The notes below the pieces were generated by a model. The model was given only the letters and a program-made list of their open reading frames with translations. It ran no database searches and was not told the origin of the DNA. A stretch of DNA of 64,000 nt from NCBI GenBank assembly GCA_913057955.1, contig CAJXOB010000002.1:1-64000 (forward strand). The letters are read 5' to 3'. Positions 8,077-17,215 of the stretch are shown one piece after another (the stretch's first letter is position 1; the number at the start of each line of letters is the position of its first letter). The position numbers were made by a program, and so were the translations under genes. This DNA comes from an uncultured Gammaproteobacteria bacterium (GTDB lineage: Bacteria > Pseudomonadota > Gammaproteobacteria > PS1 > Pseudothioglobaceae).

Positions 8077-10491
8077 ATGAAAGATTCTGCAAGAGTTGTT
8101 GTTATTGGAGGCGGCGTAGTTGGCTGCTCGATTCTTTTTCACCTTGCAAAGATGGGGTGGAAAGATGTTGTACTTCTTGAAAGGGATGAATTAACTTCTG
8201 GCTCAAGTTGGCATGCAGCCGGCTCATTTCATACAGTGAGTTCTGACCCTAATGTTTCCAAACTTCAAGACTACACAATTAATTTATACAAAGAAATTGA
8301 GGAGACTTCGGGACACTCAATAAGCCTTCACACAACTGGAGGCTACTACTTAGCTTCAAATCAAAGTTGGCATGATTATCTCAAGCGTGAGCGCTCTAAA
8401 GCTAGAACACTAGGCTTAGAGCAAGAATTTGTGTCGTTAGATGAGGTTGTAGATAAGCATCCATTAATTGATCCCAAGCATTATGTTGCAGCACTATGGG
8501 ATCCAACTGATGGTGATGTTGATCCTTCGGGCGTTGTTTATGCTTATGCCAAATCAGCCCGTGTTCATGGCGCTGAGTTTTATACACACACGCCCGTTAT
8601 AGAGACCAACCAAAGATCTGACGGTTCTTGGGATGTTGTTACCAAGAAAGGCAATATCCATGCAGAACATATCGTCAATGCTGGCGGACTCTGGGCCCGC
8701 GAACTTGGACGTATGTCTGGAATACATTTGCCCGTAGTTCCGATGGAGCACCACTATTTAATTACGGAAGAAATTGAGCAGATTGCTAGCTTAGCGGATG
8801 GCCAGCGCTTACCTAGTTTTATTGATTTTGAAGCGAATCTATATTCACGCCAAGAAAATACTGGCATGCTGCTGGGAACCTATGAGCCACGATCTACTCC
8901 TTGGTCATTGGATGGTACACCACAAACTTTTGGACATGATTTATTGGAGCCAAAACTTGATAATATCGCGGATCGATTGGAGTTGGCATATGAGCGCATT
9001 CCAGCGCTCGCAACTGCTGGAATTAAAAATATTATTAATGGACCATTTGTATTCTCCCCAGATGGCAACCCTATGATTGGGCCCGTTCCAGGTATGAAAA
9101 ATTATTGGACAGCTGTCGGCGTTATGGCTGGTTTTTGCCAGGCTGGAGGTGTTGGAAAGACGCTTGCAGAGTGGATGATTGAGGGTGAGCCATCGGTCGA
9201 TGTTTGGGCAATGGATATTGCACGCTTTGGTAATTTTGCGACTCCAGAATGGGGCGTCATTAAGTCTTCAGAAAATTATGAACGACGCTTTGTAATGACC
9301 TTTCCAAACGAAACGCTGCCTAAGGGTAGGCGCCAAAAAACAACATCAATATACGATCGATTAACTCAAAAGGGAGCGGTATGGCAGGACACCTTTGGAC
9401 TTGAAAATGCATTGTGGTTTGCTGATTCATCAGAGGATGCCTATGAAGAGCCAACTTTTCATCGATCAAGGTCGCATGACTATGTTGCAAAAGAAGTCAG
9501 AGCTGTAAGGCAGAACCTTGGCGCAACTGAAGTTGCTAATTTCGCCAATCATAGATTTACTGGAAGCGGAGCTCGATCCTTCTTAAATCGGATACTTGCA
9601 GGACACATGCCCGAACCTGGTCGAGTCAATTTGTCACCTATGCTTTTAGAGAGTGGAAAATTAAATGGCGACCTGACAATAGCTTGTATCGATAAAGAAA
9701 CTTTTTATTTGTTTGGATCAAGTGCAGCACAAAATATGCATTTGCGTTGGTTTGAAAAGCATCTTGAGGGGGTTAAGGATGTAGTCTATAAAAATATGAC
9801 AGATGATTATCACGGTATCGCTATTGCGGGTCCAAATTCGAACCAGCTCTTGTCTAGATTAACTCGAGACGATGTGAGTCTTGATGCTTTTAAGTTCCGT
9901 GACATTAGAGATACGTTTATAGGGGGAGTTCCAGCACTTTGCGTAAGAATTTCTTTCACGGGAGAACTTGGTTATGAAATATATGTAGCTCCCCAATACC
10001 AGTTAAAGTTATTTGAGGTGATTCAGGAGGTAAGTAAAGACCTTGACCTCACGTGGTTTGGGGGAAGAGCTTTAATGTCAATGAGGTTAGAAAAAAGTTG
10101 GGGCGCATGGACAATGGATTTTAGGCCTGATTTTAATGTGATAGAATCTGGACTCGGTTTCTTTGTGGATTGGGATAAAGATTTTGTAGGTAAAAAGGCT
10201 GCATTAGAGGACAAAAAAAATGGCCCAAGAAAAAAACTTTGTGTCATAGAGATTGATACTGAAATCGATGTTAGTGGTGATGAAGCTGTGATGCATAATA
10301 AAGAGTGTGTCTCTTACATTACCTCTGGTGGATATGGACATTCAGTAGAAAAATCTCTTGCTATGGCCTATCTCCCAGTTGAACTAATTGACTCTAGTGC
10401 TGTTCTTGAAGTAGAAATATTGGGTGTATTTTGTAAAGCGAGTATAGTAATGAAGCCACTCTATGACCCGAGTGGATTGAAAATGCGATAG
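8077..10491 (+). CDS. FAD-dependent dimethylglycine/sarcosine dehydrogenase-like protein (DAO + GcvT)
   Basis: 804 residues in the layout of dimethylglycine and sarcosine dehydrogenases. An N-terminal DAO domain (about 5-360) carries GGGVVGCSILFHLAKMG, and SGSSWHAAG at 41-49 holds the histidine (H46) that in this family binds FAD covalently. A middle FAO domain (about 365-420) follows, then GcvT folate-binding domains (about 430-680 and 690-795) with FTGELGYEIYV. Such enzymes oxidatively N-demethylate a tertiary or secondary amine and pass the one-carbon unit to THF. AAGGGA precedes the ATG. The gene follows an MttB homologue by 27 bases, suggesting successive demethylation of one substrate. 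Which N-methyl amine is used cannot be told. Confidence 0.88.
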   Translation: MKDSARVVVIGGGVVGCSILFHLAKMGWKDVVLLERDELTSGSSWHAAGSFHTVSSDPNVSKLQDYTINLYKEIEETSGHSISLHTTGGYYLASNQSWHDYLKRERSKARTLGLEQEFVSLDEVVDKHPLIDPKHYVAALWDPTDGDVDPSGVVYAYAKSARVHGAEFYTHTPVIETNQRSDGSWDVVTKKGNIHAEHIVNAGGLWARELGRMSGIHLPVVPMEHHYLITEEIEQIASLADGQRLPSFIDFEANLYSRQENTGMLLGTYEPRSTPWSLDGTPQTFGHDLLEPKLDNIADRLELAYERIPALATAGIKNIINGPFVFSPDGNPMIGPVPGMKNYWTAVGVMAGFCQAGGVGKTLAEWMIEGEPSVDVWAMDIARFGNFATPEWGVIKSSENYERRFVMTFPNETLPKGRRQKTTSIYDRLTQKGAVWQDTFGLENALWFADSSEDAYEEPTFHRSRSHDYVAKEVRAVRQNLGATEVANFANHRFTGSGARSFLNRILAGHMPEPGRVNLSPMLLESGKLNGDLTIACIDKETFYLFGSSAAQNMHLRWFEKHLEGVKDVVYKNMTDDYHGIAIAGPNSNQLLSRLTRDDVSLDAFKFRDIRDTFIGGVPALCVRISFTGELGYEIYVAPQYQLKLFEVIQEVSKDLDLTWFGGRALMSMRLEKSWGAWTMDFRPDFNVIESGLGFFVDWDKDFVGKKAALEDKKNGPRKKLCVIEIDTEIDVSGDEAVMHNKECVSYITSGGYGHSVEKSLAMAYLPVELIDSSAVLEVEILGVFCKASIVMKPLYDPSGLKMR

Positions 10492-10509
10492 AAAACAAAA
10501 AAGTATATT

Positions 10510-11826
10510 ATGAGTTTTACAACCAACAAAAGACATCATGCAAAAATTGGCTCCCATTTAGATGGGGCTGAAGATATCTATAGCCTTAACAAGCATACGC
10601 TTGGCCCAGGAGAGCTAGCTGAATCGGAATGGTTGTCAGCAGGCTTAGCAAGTCCAGACATGACAAAGATTAGGGAGTATCGCTTACAAAGAGTCCGTGA
10701 AAAACTAGAAGAGTTTGATTGTGCTGGGATACTGCTCTATGATCCGGTGAATATTCGCTACGCTACAGACAGTACTAATATGTCTATATGGACATCACAC
10801 AATGCTGTGCGTTATGCACTAGTCATGGCAGATGGTCCTGTCATTATGTTTGAATTTGATGCCCATGAGTTTCTCTCAAATCACAATCCACTGATAACCG
10901 AAGTAAGGCATGCTGTGACATATTTATACTTTACAGCTGGAGATAAGAGCAAGGAAAGGGCGAAAATATGGGCATCTGAAATTGTTGATATAGTTACAGA
11001 ATATGGCAAAGGGAGCAAAAGATTAGCGCTCGATCATTGTGCCCCAGAGGGGATTCATGAACTTCAATCACTTGGCTTAGAGCTTTCAAATGGCGAAGAG
11101 ATTATGGAGCTTGCAAGACTTATTAAGTCGGATGATGAGTTGGTTGCAATGAGGCGCTCTATTTTTGCTTGTGAAAGATCTATTGAGCTCATGAGAAATT
11201 ACTTTAAGCCTGGAGTCTCGGAGCAAGAGCTATGGGGTCGTTTTCAAATGGAAGCAGTTTCTAGAGGTGCTGAATGGATTGAAACTAGGCTTCTAGCGTC
11301 TGGACCAAGAGCAAATCCATGGTATCAAGAATGCTCATCACGGCCAATGCAAAGTGGTGAATTGATGGGTTTTGATACCGACTTAGTTGGATCATATGGG
11401 TACTGCACAGATATGTCAAGAACTTGGTTGTGCGGCGATGAAAAGCCGAGTTCAGAGCAAAAAGATATCTATACGAAGGCCTATGATCAAATCCAAATGA
11501 ACATGCAGAGTTTGAAACCAGGACTCACCTTTCAAGAGTTAACGCTTAACGCTAAAGAGTATCCAAGAAATGAGTATCGTCATTACTCAGTGTTATATCA
11601 TGGCGTTGGAATGTGTGATGAGTTCCCCGCAATTCCTTTTAGCTGGGAGTTAAATGAAAATAGTTTTGACGGGGTTTTAACGCCTCAAATGGTGTTGTGT
11701 GTTGAGAGCTATATTGGTCGACGCGACGGTGGACCAGGTGTTAAGCTCGAAGAACAGGTGCTTATTACAGAAAATGGCTATGAATTATTAACTAGCTATC
11801 CATTCGAATCTGATTTGTTACTTTAA
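10510..11826 (+). CDS. dddP: DddP-type DMSP lyase candidate (M24 pita-bread fold)
   Basis: 438-residue M24 metallopeptidase homologue that looks like DddP, which cleaves dimethylsulfoniopropionate to DMS and acrylate. DddP-like blocks are NIRYATDSTNM (81-91), EWIETRLLASGPRANPWYQE (255-274), FDTDLVGSYG (288-297) and YHGVGMCDEFP (363-373). The metal-ligand set is intact (D289, D291, D301, H364, E399, E414) and the aspartate proposed as catalytic base in DddP corresponds to D370. The numbers differ from the characterised Ruegeria enzyme by a constant 6-7. The N-terminal domain also matches in length. The setting is an amine-demethylation cluster rather than a known dmd/acu locus, so a related betaine-type substrate is possible. 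Confidence 0.72.
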   Translation: MSFTTNKRHHAKIGSHLDGAEDIYSLNKHTLGPGELAESEWLSAGLASPDMTKIREYRLQRVREKLEEFDCAGILLYDPVNIRYATDSTNMSIWTSHNAVRYALVMADGPVIMFEFDAHEFLSNHNPLITEVRHAVTYLYFTAGDKSKERAKIWASEIVDIVTEYGKGSKRLALDHCAPEGIHELQSLGLELSNGEEIMELARLIKSDDELVAMRRSIFACERSIELMRNYFKPGVSEQELWGRFQMEAVSRGAEWIETRLLASGPRANPWYQECSSRPMQSGELMGFDTDLVGSYGYCTDMSRTWLCGDEKPSSEQKDIYTKAYDQIQMNMQSLKPGLTFQELTLNAKEYPRNEYRHYSVLYHGVGMCDEFPAIPFSWELNENSFDGVLTPQMVLCVESYIGRRDGGPGVKLEEQVLITENGYELLTSYPFESDLLL

Positions 11827-11863
11827 ATTTTATAAATAATTATTTTTTACAGTTACAGACTAG

Positions 11864-12913
11864 ATGAATATAAAAAAAAAGAAAATTTCAGAGATAAGTG
11901 GACAAGAAATTTTCCTAGTAAGCATTACGAATGACAATAATTTTAGTGTTTCATTTTCAAACTTTGGTGGCTATATTCATCAAGTACTGATCCCTTATCA
12001 AAATAATCCTGAAGAGTTTGAGGACGTTATCTTGGGTTATGAAGAGCCCATTGAGTGTGTAAATGATAAGAGTTTCTTTAATGTTATTACAGGAAGAGTC
12101 TGTAATCGCATTAAGGATGCTGAGTTTGTTCTTAATAATAAAAAATATACTTTAAATAATAATAATGGTCTCAATCATCTTCATGGGGGCAGTGTTGGTT
12201 TTAATAAAAAGATATGGAATCTTGATTCAATTCAAGAGGACGGAGATGAAGTGACCGTATCAATGTCATACGACTCTCCTCATTTAGAGGAAAACTATCC
12301 AGGAAATTTAGCCTGCATAACACAATATAAATTCAACAATAGTAATGAGTTTTCAATTTGCTATTCAGCTACTACAGATGAAGACACAATAGTCAACATT
12401 ACCAACCATAATTATTGGAATTTTCATGGCCACAAAAAATATTACGGAACAATTTTAAATCATAGTGTTCAGATTTATGGCGAAGAGGTGTGTGAAGTAG
12501 AAAATGACTTAATTCCAAATGGAAGATTTTTAAATGTTAAAAATACAAAGTATGATTTTATGAATAGCAATGATATTTCTCAAAACCTTCTAACTGAAGG
12601 AGGAATAGATATTAACTACGTTGTTAATCATGAAAAAGTTATGAAACCTGTTGGCAGAACTTGGAGTAATTTAACTGGAATGGGTGTTGCGTATTCGAGT
12701 GACCAGCCAGGGCTTCAGTTTTATACTGGTGGCAACATGCACCCTGAATATAAGGGGAAGTATAGTAGGGTATATGGAAAGAATTATGGACTTTGTATGG
12801 AGATGCAGCTTTTCCCTGATGCAATAAACCAAGCTAACTTTGAAAGCCCAATCCTAAAAGCTGGGGAAGAGTACACGTCAAATACTATAATTAAGTTTTT
12901 AAATAACTGTTGA
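11864..12913 (+). CDS. aldose 1-epimerase (galactose mutarotase family)
   Basis: 349-residue GalM-like enzyme expected to interconvert alpha and beta anomers of a hexose. Family hallmarks are the sugar-binding NHLHGG near residues 106-111, TNHNYWNFHG near 183-192 (catalytic-region histidine) and the late QLFPDAINQ segment near 317-325. No signal peptide. It lies 37 bases after the DddP-like gene and just before an MDR reductase. Its presence, with the sugar-type ABC transporter at the start of the window, suggests part of this locus handles a sugar or sugar-like ring. GalM is often called galM or mro, but the substrate is not certain here. Confidence 0.82.
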   Translation: MNIKKKKISEISGQEIFLVSITNDNNFSVSFSNFGGYIHQVLIPYQNNPEEFEDVILGYEEPIECVNDKSFFNVITGRVCNRIKDAEFVLNNKKYTLNNNNGLNHLHGGSVGFNKKIWNLDSIQEDGDEVTVSMSYDSPHLEENYPGNLACITQYKFNNSNEFSICYSATTDEDTIVNITNHNYWNFHGHKKYYGTILNHSVQIYGEEVCEVENDLIPNGRFLNVKNTKYDFMNSNDISQNLLTEGGIDINYVVNHEKVMKPVGRTWSNLTGMGVAYSSDQPGLQFYTGGNMHPEYKGKYSRVYGKNYGLCMEMQLFPDAINQANFESPILKAGEEYTSNTIIKFLNNC

Positions 12914-12918
12914 CTAAT

Positions 12919-13995
12919 ATGAGTGAAATTCCAAATACAATGAGCGCAGTTCTAACAACTGGACATGGTGGTTTTGATGTGCTTGAACATCGAAATGATG
13001 TTCAAGTTCCAACCCCTGAATCAGATCAAGTATTACTTAGAGTTTTAGGCGCTGGTATAAATAATACAGATATTAATACTCGCACTGCTTGGTACTCAAA
13101 ATCGGTTAGAGATGAAACTAATTCTGACGATTCTAAAGGACTAGACGATGATGGAAGCTGGTCAGGAAATCCTCTTAATTTTCCTATTATTCAAGGAGCT
13201 GATTGTTGCGGTGAAATTGTTGCTGTAGGAGACGATATTGATATTAAGCGAATTGGTGAGCGAGTCCTGGTTAGAACTATGCAGCAATATGCGGTTGATT
13301 ATAGACCCTTTGAGTGTTGGACTATGGGCTCAGAATGTGATGGTGCTTTCGCCCAATACATGGTTGCGTTCAGTGATGAAAGTTATAAGATTGAGAGTAA
13401 TTGGAGCGATATAGAGTTAGCGTCTATTCCATGCGCATACTCAACTGCAGAAAACTTATTAGAGCGCTCAAATGTTAAAAATAGTGAGGTCGTATTGATT
13501 ACAGGAGCATCCGGCGGCGTAGGTTCAGCAGCAATACAGCTAGCTAAAAGACGTGGTGCTAAAGTTATTGCAATTGCAAGTGCAGAAAAAATAAACGATG
13601 TCAAAAAAATAGGCGCAGATACAGTTATCAAGAGAGGAGAGAGTCTAAATGGAGTGCTTGAAGCTGAGAGTGTCGATGTAGTAATTGATTTAGTAGCTGG
13701 AGGTCAATGGGCAGAGTTACTTGATGTACTTAAAAAAGGTGCTCGATATGCAGCAGCAGGAGCTATAGCTGGTCCTATAGTTGAGCTTGACATTAGAACT
13801 CTATACTTAAAAGACCTAACATTAATGGGCTGTACTTTTCAGGATGGCCAGGTATTCAAAAATTTGATTGGTTATATTGAAAGAAATGAAATTAAACCAC
13901 TGGTTGCAAAAAGTTACCCACTAAAAGATATTGTTAATGCTCAAAAAGACTTTTTATCAAAAAAATATACGGGCAAGCTAGTTCTTATCCCATAA
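12919..13995 (+). CDS. MDR-superfamily oxidoreductase without catalytic-zinc ligands (QOR-like)
   Basis: Medium-chain reductase of about 358 residues with an N-terminal GroES-like fold and a Rossmann domain carrying VLITGASGGVGSAAIQLAKRRG. The positions that hold zinc ligands in alcohol dehydrogenases read NNTD and GADCCGE, with no Cys/His-Glu pair, so this is probably a zinc-independent quinone-reductase or enoyl-reductase type enzyme. I prefer the ATG at 12919; an in-frame TTG at 12910 overlapping the previous TGA would add MTN. The gene is coupled to the aldose epimerase and followed after 7 bases by the enolase-superfamily gene. The substrate is unknown. Confidence 0.8.
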   Translation: MSEIPNTMSAVLTTGHGGFDVLEHRNDVQVPTPESDQVLLRVLGAGINNTDINTRTAWYSKSVRDETNSDDSKGLDDDGSWSGNPLNFPIIQGADCCGEIVAVGDDIDIKRIGERVLVRTMQQYAVDYRPFECWTMGSECDGAFAQYMVAFSDESYKIESNWSDIELASIPCAYSTAENLLERSNVKNSEVVLITGASGGVGSAAIQLAKRRGAKVIAIASAEKINDVKKIGADTVIKRGESLNGVLEAESVDVVIDLVAGGQWAELLDVLKKGARYAAAGAIAGPIVELDIRTLYLKDLTLMGCTFQDGQVFKNLIGYIERNEIKPLVAKSYPLKDIVNAQKDFLSKKYTGKLVLIP

Positions 13996-14002
13996 TATAA
14001 AA

Positions 14003-15109
14003 ATGAAAATTAAGACAATTGATGTTTTTCAAGTTACGCTTCCTTATGCTGGTGGAGTTTATCGTTTGTCAGGTGGACGAGAATATTCAGAATTTGATGC
14101 TACTATTGTTCGCATTACTACCGCATGCGGCATTGAAGGCTGGGGTGAAAGCACACCTTTCGGATCAACATATATTGCTGCACACGCCAAAGGTGTTCGG
14201 GCTGGAATTGAAGAGATAGCACCAAGTTTGTTAGGTAAAGATCCACGGCACTTAGACCGTATTAATGAGGTAATGGACAATTCTCTTGTGGGCCATAATC
14301 ATGCAAAAACACCAATTGATGTAGCGTGCTGGGATATTTTTGGTAAGTCGGTAGGAATGCCTGTATGTGACTTATTGGGAGGAAGTACTGGTGATCCTTT
14401 AGCTTTAATTTCATCAATCTATGCAGGAGAACCCGAAGAAATGAGAGGCCGAGTAGTGCTTCATCGTAAAGCAGGATATCGAGGTCATTCGATTAAGATT
14501 ACGGACGACCCTCAATTAAATGCAAATAGAATTGAAGCTTGTTTAGCAGGCCGCAAAAAAGGAGAATATTTTATTGTTGATGCTAATGGAGGGCTAACAG
14601 TTGAAACTGCATTAAGGCTAATTAATACTTTACCAAAAGGTTTAGACTTTGTACTTGAAGCACCTTGTGCAACTTGGAGAGAGCATATTTCTTTGAGAAG
14701 GCGTACTTCAATTCCCATCATTTGGGATGAGCTAGCTTTATCTGAAGAGGATATTATTCAGATCGTGTCTGAAGATGGTGCAGAAGGTATTGGCTTAAAA
14801 GTGTCTAAAAATGGAGGCCTAACCAAGTGCAGAAGACAAAGAGATATATGCATTGCAGCTGGATATTCGATGAGCGTCCAGGATACTACTGGTTCAGATA
14901 TTGCATTTGCGGCGATTGTTCATTTGGCACAAACGCTTCCTAAGAAGTATCTTAGATGTGTTTTAGATTGTAGAGATATGGTAGATATTAAAACCGCCGA
15001 TGGAAATTTTGATATAGCTAATGGTTTTGTCTTAGCTCCGAAAACTCCAGGCCTAGGAGTACAGCCAAGGCTTGATATCTTAGGAACTCCCTTAATGAGT
15101 TATAATTAA
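14003..15109 (+). CDS. enolase-superfamily enzyme, cis-3-hydroxy-L-proline dehydratase-like
   Basis: 368-residue mandelate racemase/muconate lactonising enzyme. It resembles the group containing cis-3-hydroxy-L-proline dehydratase and hydroxyproline-betaine epimerase: GSTYIAAHAKGVRAG (54-68), GHNHAKTPIDVACWDIFGK (97-115), NGGLTKC (270-276) and the ending PGLGVQPRLDILGTP. Catalytic positions are present: K165 on strand two, metal ligands D193, E219 and D242, and K266 as the opposite base. The tryptophan that forms the cation-binding pocket for betaines in HpbD appears to be replaced (CVLDC near 317-321), so a free or mono-methylated amino acid is more likely than a quaternary betaine. Dehydration or epimerisation of a cyclic amino acid is the likely chemistry. 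Confidence 0.75.
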   Translation: MKIKTIDVFQVTLPYAGGVYRLSGGREYSEFDATIVRITTACGIEGWGESTPFGSTYIAAHAKGVRAGIEEIAPSLLGKDPRHLDRINEVMDNSLVGHNHAKTPIDVACWDIFGKSVGMPVCDLLGGSTGDPLALISSIYAGEPEEMRGRVVLHRKAGYRGHSIKITDDPQLNANRIEACLAGRKKGEYFIVDANGGLTVETALRLINTLPKGLDFVLEAPCATWREHISLRRRTSIPIIWDELALSEEDIIQIVSEDGAEGIGLKVSKNGGLTKCRRQRDICIAAGYSMSVQDTTGSDIAFAAIVHLAQTLPKKYLRCVLDCRDMVDIKTADGNFDIANGFVLAPKTPGLGVQPRLDILGTPLMSYN

Positions 15110-15110
15110 A

Positions 15111-16466
15111 TTATTTTTCTTTTCCTGCCATAAGTTCTTTCCAGCGCATATAGCTATTAACACCTGCCCACATGAGAGCTTTTGGCATCAGTTTTTTTGG
15201 CGCTTCTTCATCAACAAAATTGGGCACAAGACTACTAATTGTTCCACTAATTTTTTCAGCAGTAATGACGCCTATAGCTGTCCCTTTTGCTGTTCCAAGA
15301 CCATTTTGACAGCATGCAGAGTAGACTCCATCTTCAACTTCACCTTGAGCAAAAACACTATTAAGGCTGAGACACAACCTCCCTCCCCAACAATATTCCA
15401 TGGAGACTTTATCAAGCATAGGAAATCTCGCATTAAATGATGATGAGTGGCTTTCTCCTGCAGAGCGCATAAACGTATCTGAAGCTTCCATGCTTGGGTT
15501 ATACGACCAGCGATTTCGAATGAGAACACGATCTCCACCAATACCTGATATCCGTCTCACAGAAGATCCCATTGCATCAGCTGAAGTAAGGCCCCATTCT
15601 CTTGTGCCTCCTAATTCATTAGACTCCTCTGAGGTTAATTTTCTTGTCATCGATGAGTAAGTAAAAATAGTCATCAGTCTGTTTTCAAAGTATCCAAAAC
15701 GCTCAACCATTCCATTAACTGCCAATATAATTTTTGAACTTGATATTGATCCCAGCTTGGTTTTAGCCTTCCATATTTTCTCACCATCATGCATACCTTC
15801 ATCAACTAGGCCAATCACCGGAGAGTTTTCATAGATTGTGACATTAGAGTTTTTAGAAACTCCATCCGCCAAAGATTGAATGTAAAGTGCTGGCTGAAGC
15901 ATGGCTGTGCCAGGAGTCCAAAGCCCATTAATATAGTAGTCTATTCCAGTTAAATCTCTCATTTCTTGAGAGTCAAGTATCTTATAACTCTCACTTGTTT
16001 TATCCAGATGTTTTGCATATTCAGTGTTGAAATTCACACCCTTTTTAGTTGCTGCTGCGTTGGTTTTACCAACTTGCTGAATCGCCTCTTCTGGCATTTG
16101 ATACTCCTCAGAGGCATTCTTTGCAAACTCAATGGCTGAGCGATTAATAAGCGTTTGCTCGAGGTCTTGTTCGAGGGTACCTAGGTAGTCATCGGACGCA
16201 AGGTTGTGAGGTAGGTCGATCATGAAGCCGGAGTTTCGACCTGCAGGTCCTTCCGCAATTTCACAGGCCTCAAGAATTGCGATTTTTGAATCTTTATCGA
16301 TTTGATTTAAACGCCGAGCAGCAGAAAGTCCAGCAAATCCAGCACCAATTATCAGGTAATCAGCAGTTACATTATCAGTAAGATTTTTATGCGGTTTTCT
16401 TGTAGGAAGAATTTCTTTCCATCCAGTGCTTCCAGGATTCACAGGTAGTTTTATATTGATAGTCAT
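15111..16466 (-). CDS. FAD-dependent amine/amino-acid oxidoreductase (DAO family, PuuB-like)
   Basis: 451-residue flavoprotein. The dinucleotide-binding motif IIGAGFAGLSAARRLNQ is near residues 36-52 and EGPAGRNSGFMIDLPHN near 72-88, a layout seen in gamma-glutamylputrescine oxidase and glycine-oxidase-like proteins. The likely reaction is oxidation of a primary or secondary amine to an imine. It is the last gene of a leftward set (MttB paralogue, two SDRs, this oxidase) and ends 1 base from the convergent enolase gene. It begins 2 bases after the preceding SDR stop, so the set is almost certainly one transcript. Confidence 0.82.
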   Translation of the reverse strand: MTINIKLPVNPGSTGWKEILPTRKPHKNLTDNVTADYLIIGAGFAGLSAARRLNQIDKDSKIAILEACEIAEGPAGRNSGFMIDLPHNLASDDYLGTLEQDLEQTLINRSAIEFAKNASEEYQMPEEAIQQVGKTNAAATKKGVNFNTEYAKHLDKTSESYKILDSQEMRDLTGIDYYINGLWTPGTAMLQPALYIQSLADGVSKNSNVTIYENSPVIGLVDEGMHDGEKIWKAKTKLGSISSSKIILAVNGMVERFGYFENRLMTIFTYSSMTRKLTSEESNELGGTREWGLTSADAMGSSVRRISGIGGDRVLIRNRWSYNPSMEASDTFMRSAGESHSSSFNARFPMLDKVSMEYCWGGRLCLSLNSVFAQGEVEDGVYSACCQNGLGTAKGTAIGVITAEKISGTISSLVPNFVDEEAPKKLMPKALMWAGVNSYMRWKELMAGKEK

Positions 16467-16468
16467 AA

Positions 16469-17215
16469 TTATGTGCTTGGTAAGCTAATTTTTGCCATTC
16501 TTCCCCCGTCAATAGTATAAACCTGGCCAGTAACAAAACTTGATTCTGAAGATGCAAGCCAAGAAACTAAGGAGGCAATTTCTTTAGTTTTACCAGTTCT
16601 ATTGAGTGGGTGGATGCTGCCGATGTTTCGTCTAAAATTTTCTGGATTAGGCATCGCATTTATAAAATCTTCATTGAGTTCTGTATCAACCCAGCCTGGA
16701 GCAACCGCGTTGCATCTTACGCCGTCTTTTCCATGATCAACTGCAATGGCTCTAGTAAGACCATGAAGACCAGCTTTACTTGCAGAGTATGCTGCATGTT
16801 TTGGGTTGGCTCCAATTCCTTCAATAGAGCCTATATTTACAATGCATCCTTTAGAGGCAATAAGAAAAGGCATAGTAAGCTTACTTAATAGAAATGGCGC
16901 TGTAAGGTTTACAGCTAGTGTTTGATTCCAGTCCTCAATACTTGTATCTTGTATGGACGATTCCATCATCATTCCAGCATTGTTAATTAAGACATCAATA
17001 CGACCATGCTTTTTAATAATTGTCCCAATACTATTAGAGCATTCTTGCTCTTTACTTAAATTACACTGAATCGAGTCAAATAACTCCGATTTTCCTCTTT
17101 GAATGGTACAAATTTTTGCACCTTCTAGTGCAAAGCGCTCAGCACATGCCAAGCCAATGCCTCTAGTAGCACCAGTGATTACAACAATTTTATTAGAAAA
17201 CCGCTTTTCCACCAT
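16469..17215 (-). CDS. short-chain dehydrogenase/reductase (SDR)
   Basis: 248-residue classical SDR. The cofactor motif TGATRGIG is near residues 14-21, NNAG near 86-89, the catalytic YSASK near 152-156, and the ending VTGQVYTIDGGRM is typical. It should oxidise or reduce a hydroxyl/ketone with NAD(P)H. Its start lies 23 bases inside the upstream SDR gene, which implies coupled translation. No later methionine precedes the cofactor motif, so this start is the only reasonable one. The substrate is unknown. Confidence 0.85.
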   Translation of the reverse strand: MVEKRFSNKIVVITGATRGIGLACAERFALEGAKICTIQRGKSELFDSIQCNLSKEQECSNSIGTIIKKHGRIDVLINNAGMMMESSIQDTSIEDWNQTLAVNLTAPFLLSKLTMPFLIASKGCIVNIGSIEGIGANPKHAAYSASKAGLHGLTRAIAVDHGKDGVRCNAVAPGWVDTELNEDFINAMPNPENFRRNIGSIHPLNRTGKTKEIASLVSWLASSESSFVTGQVYTIDGGRMAKISLPST

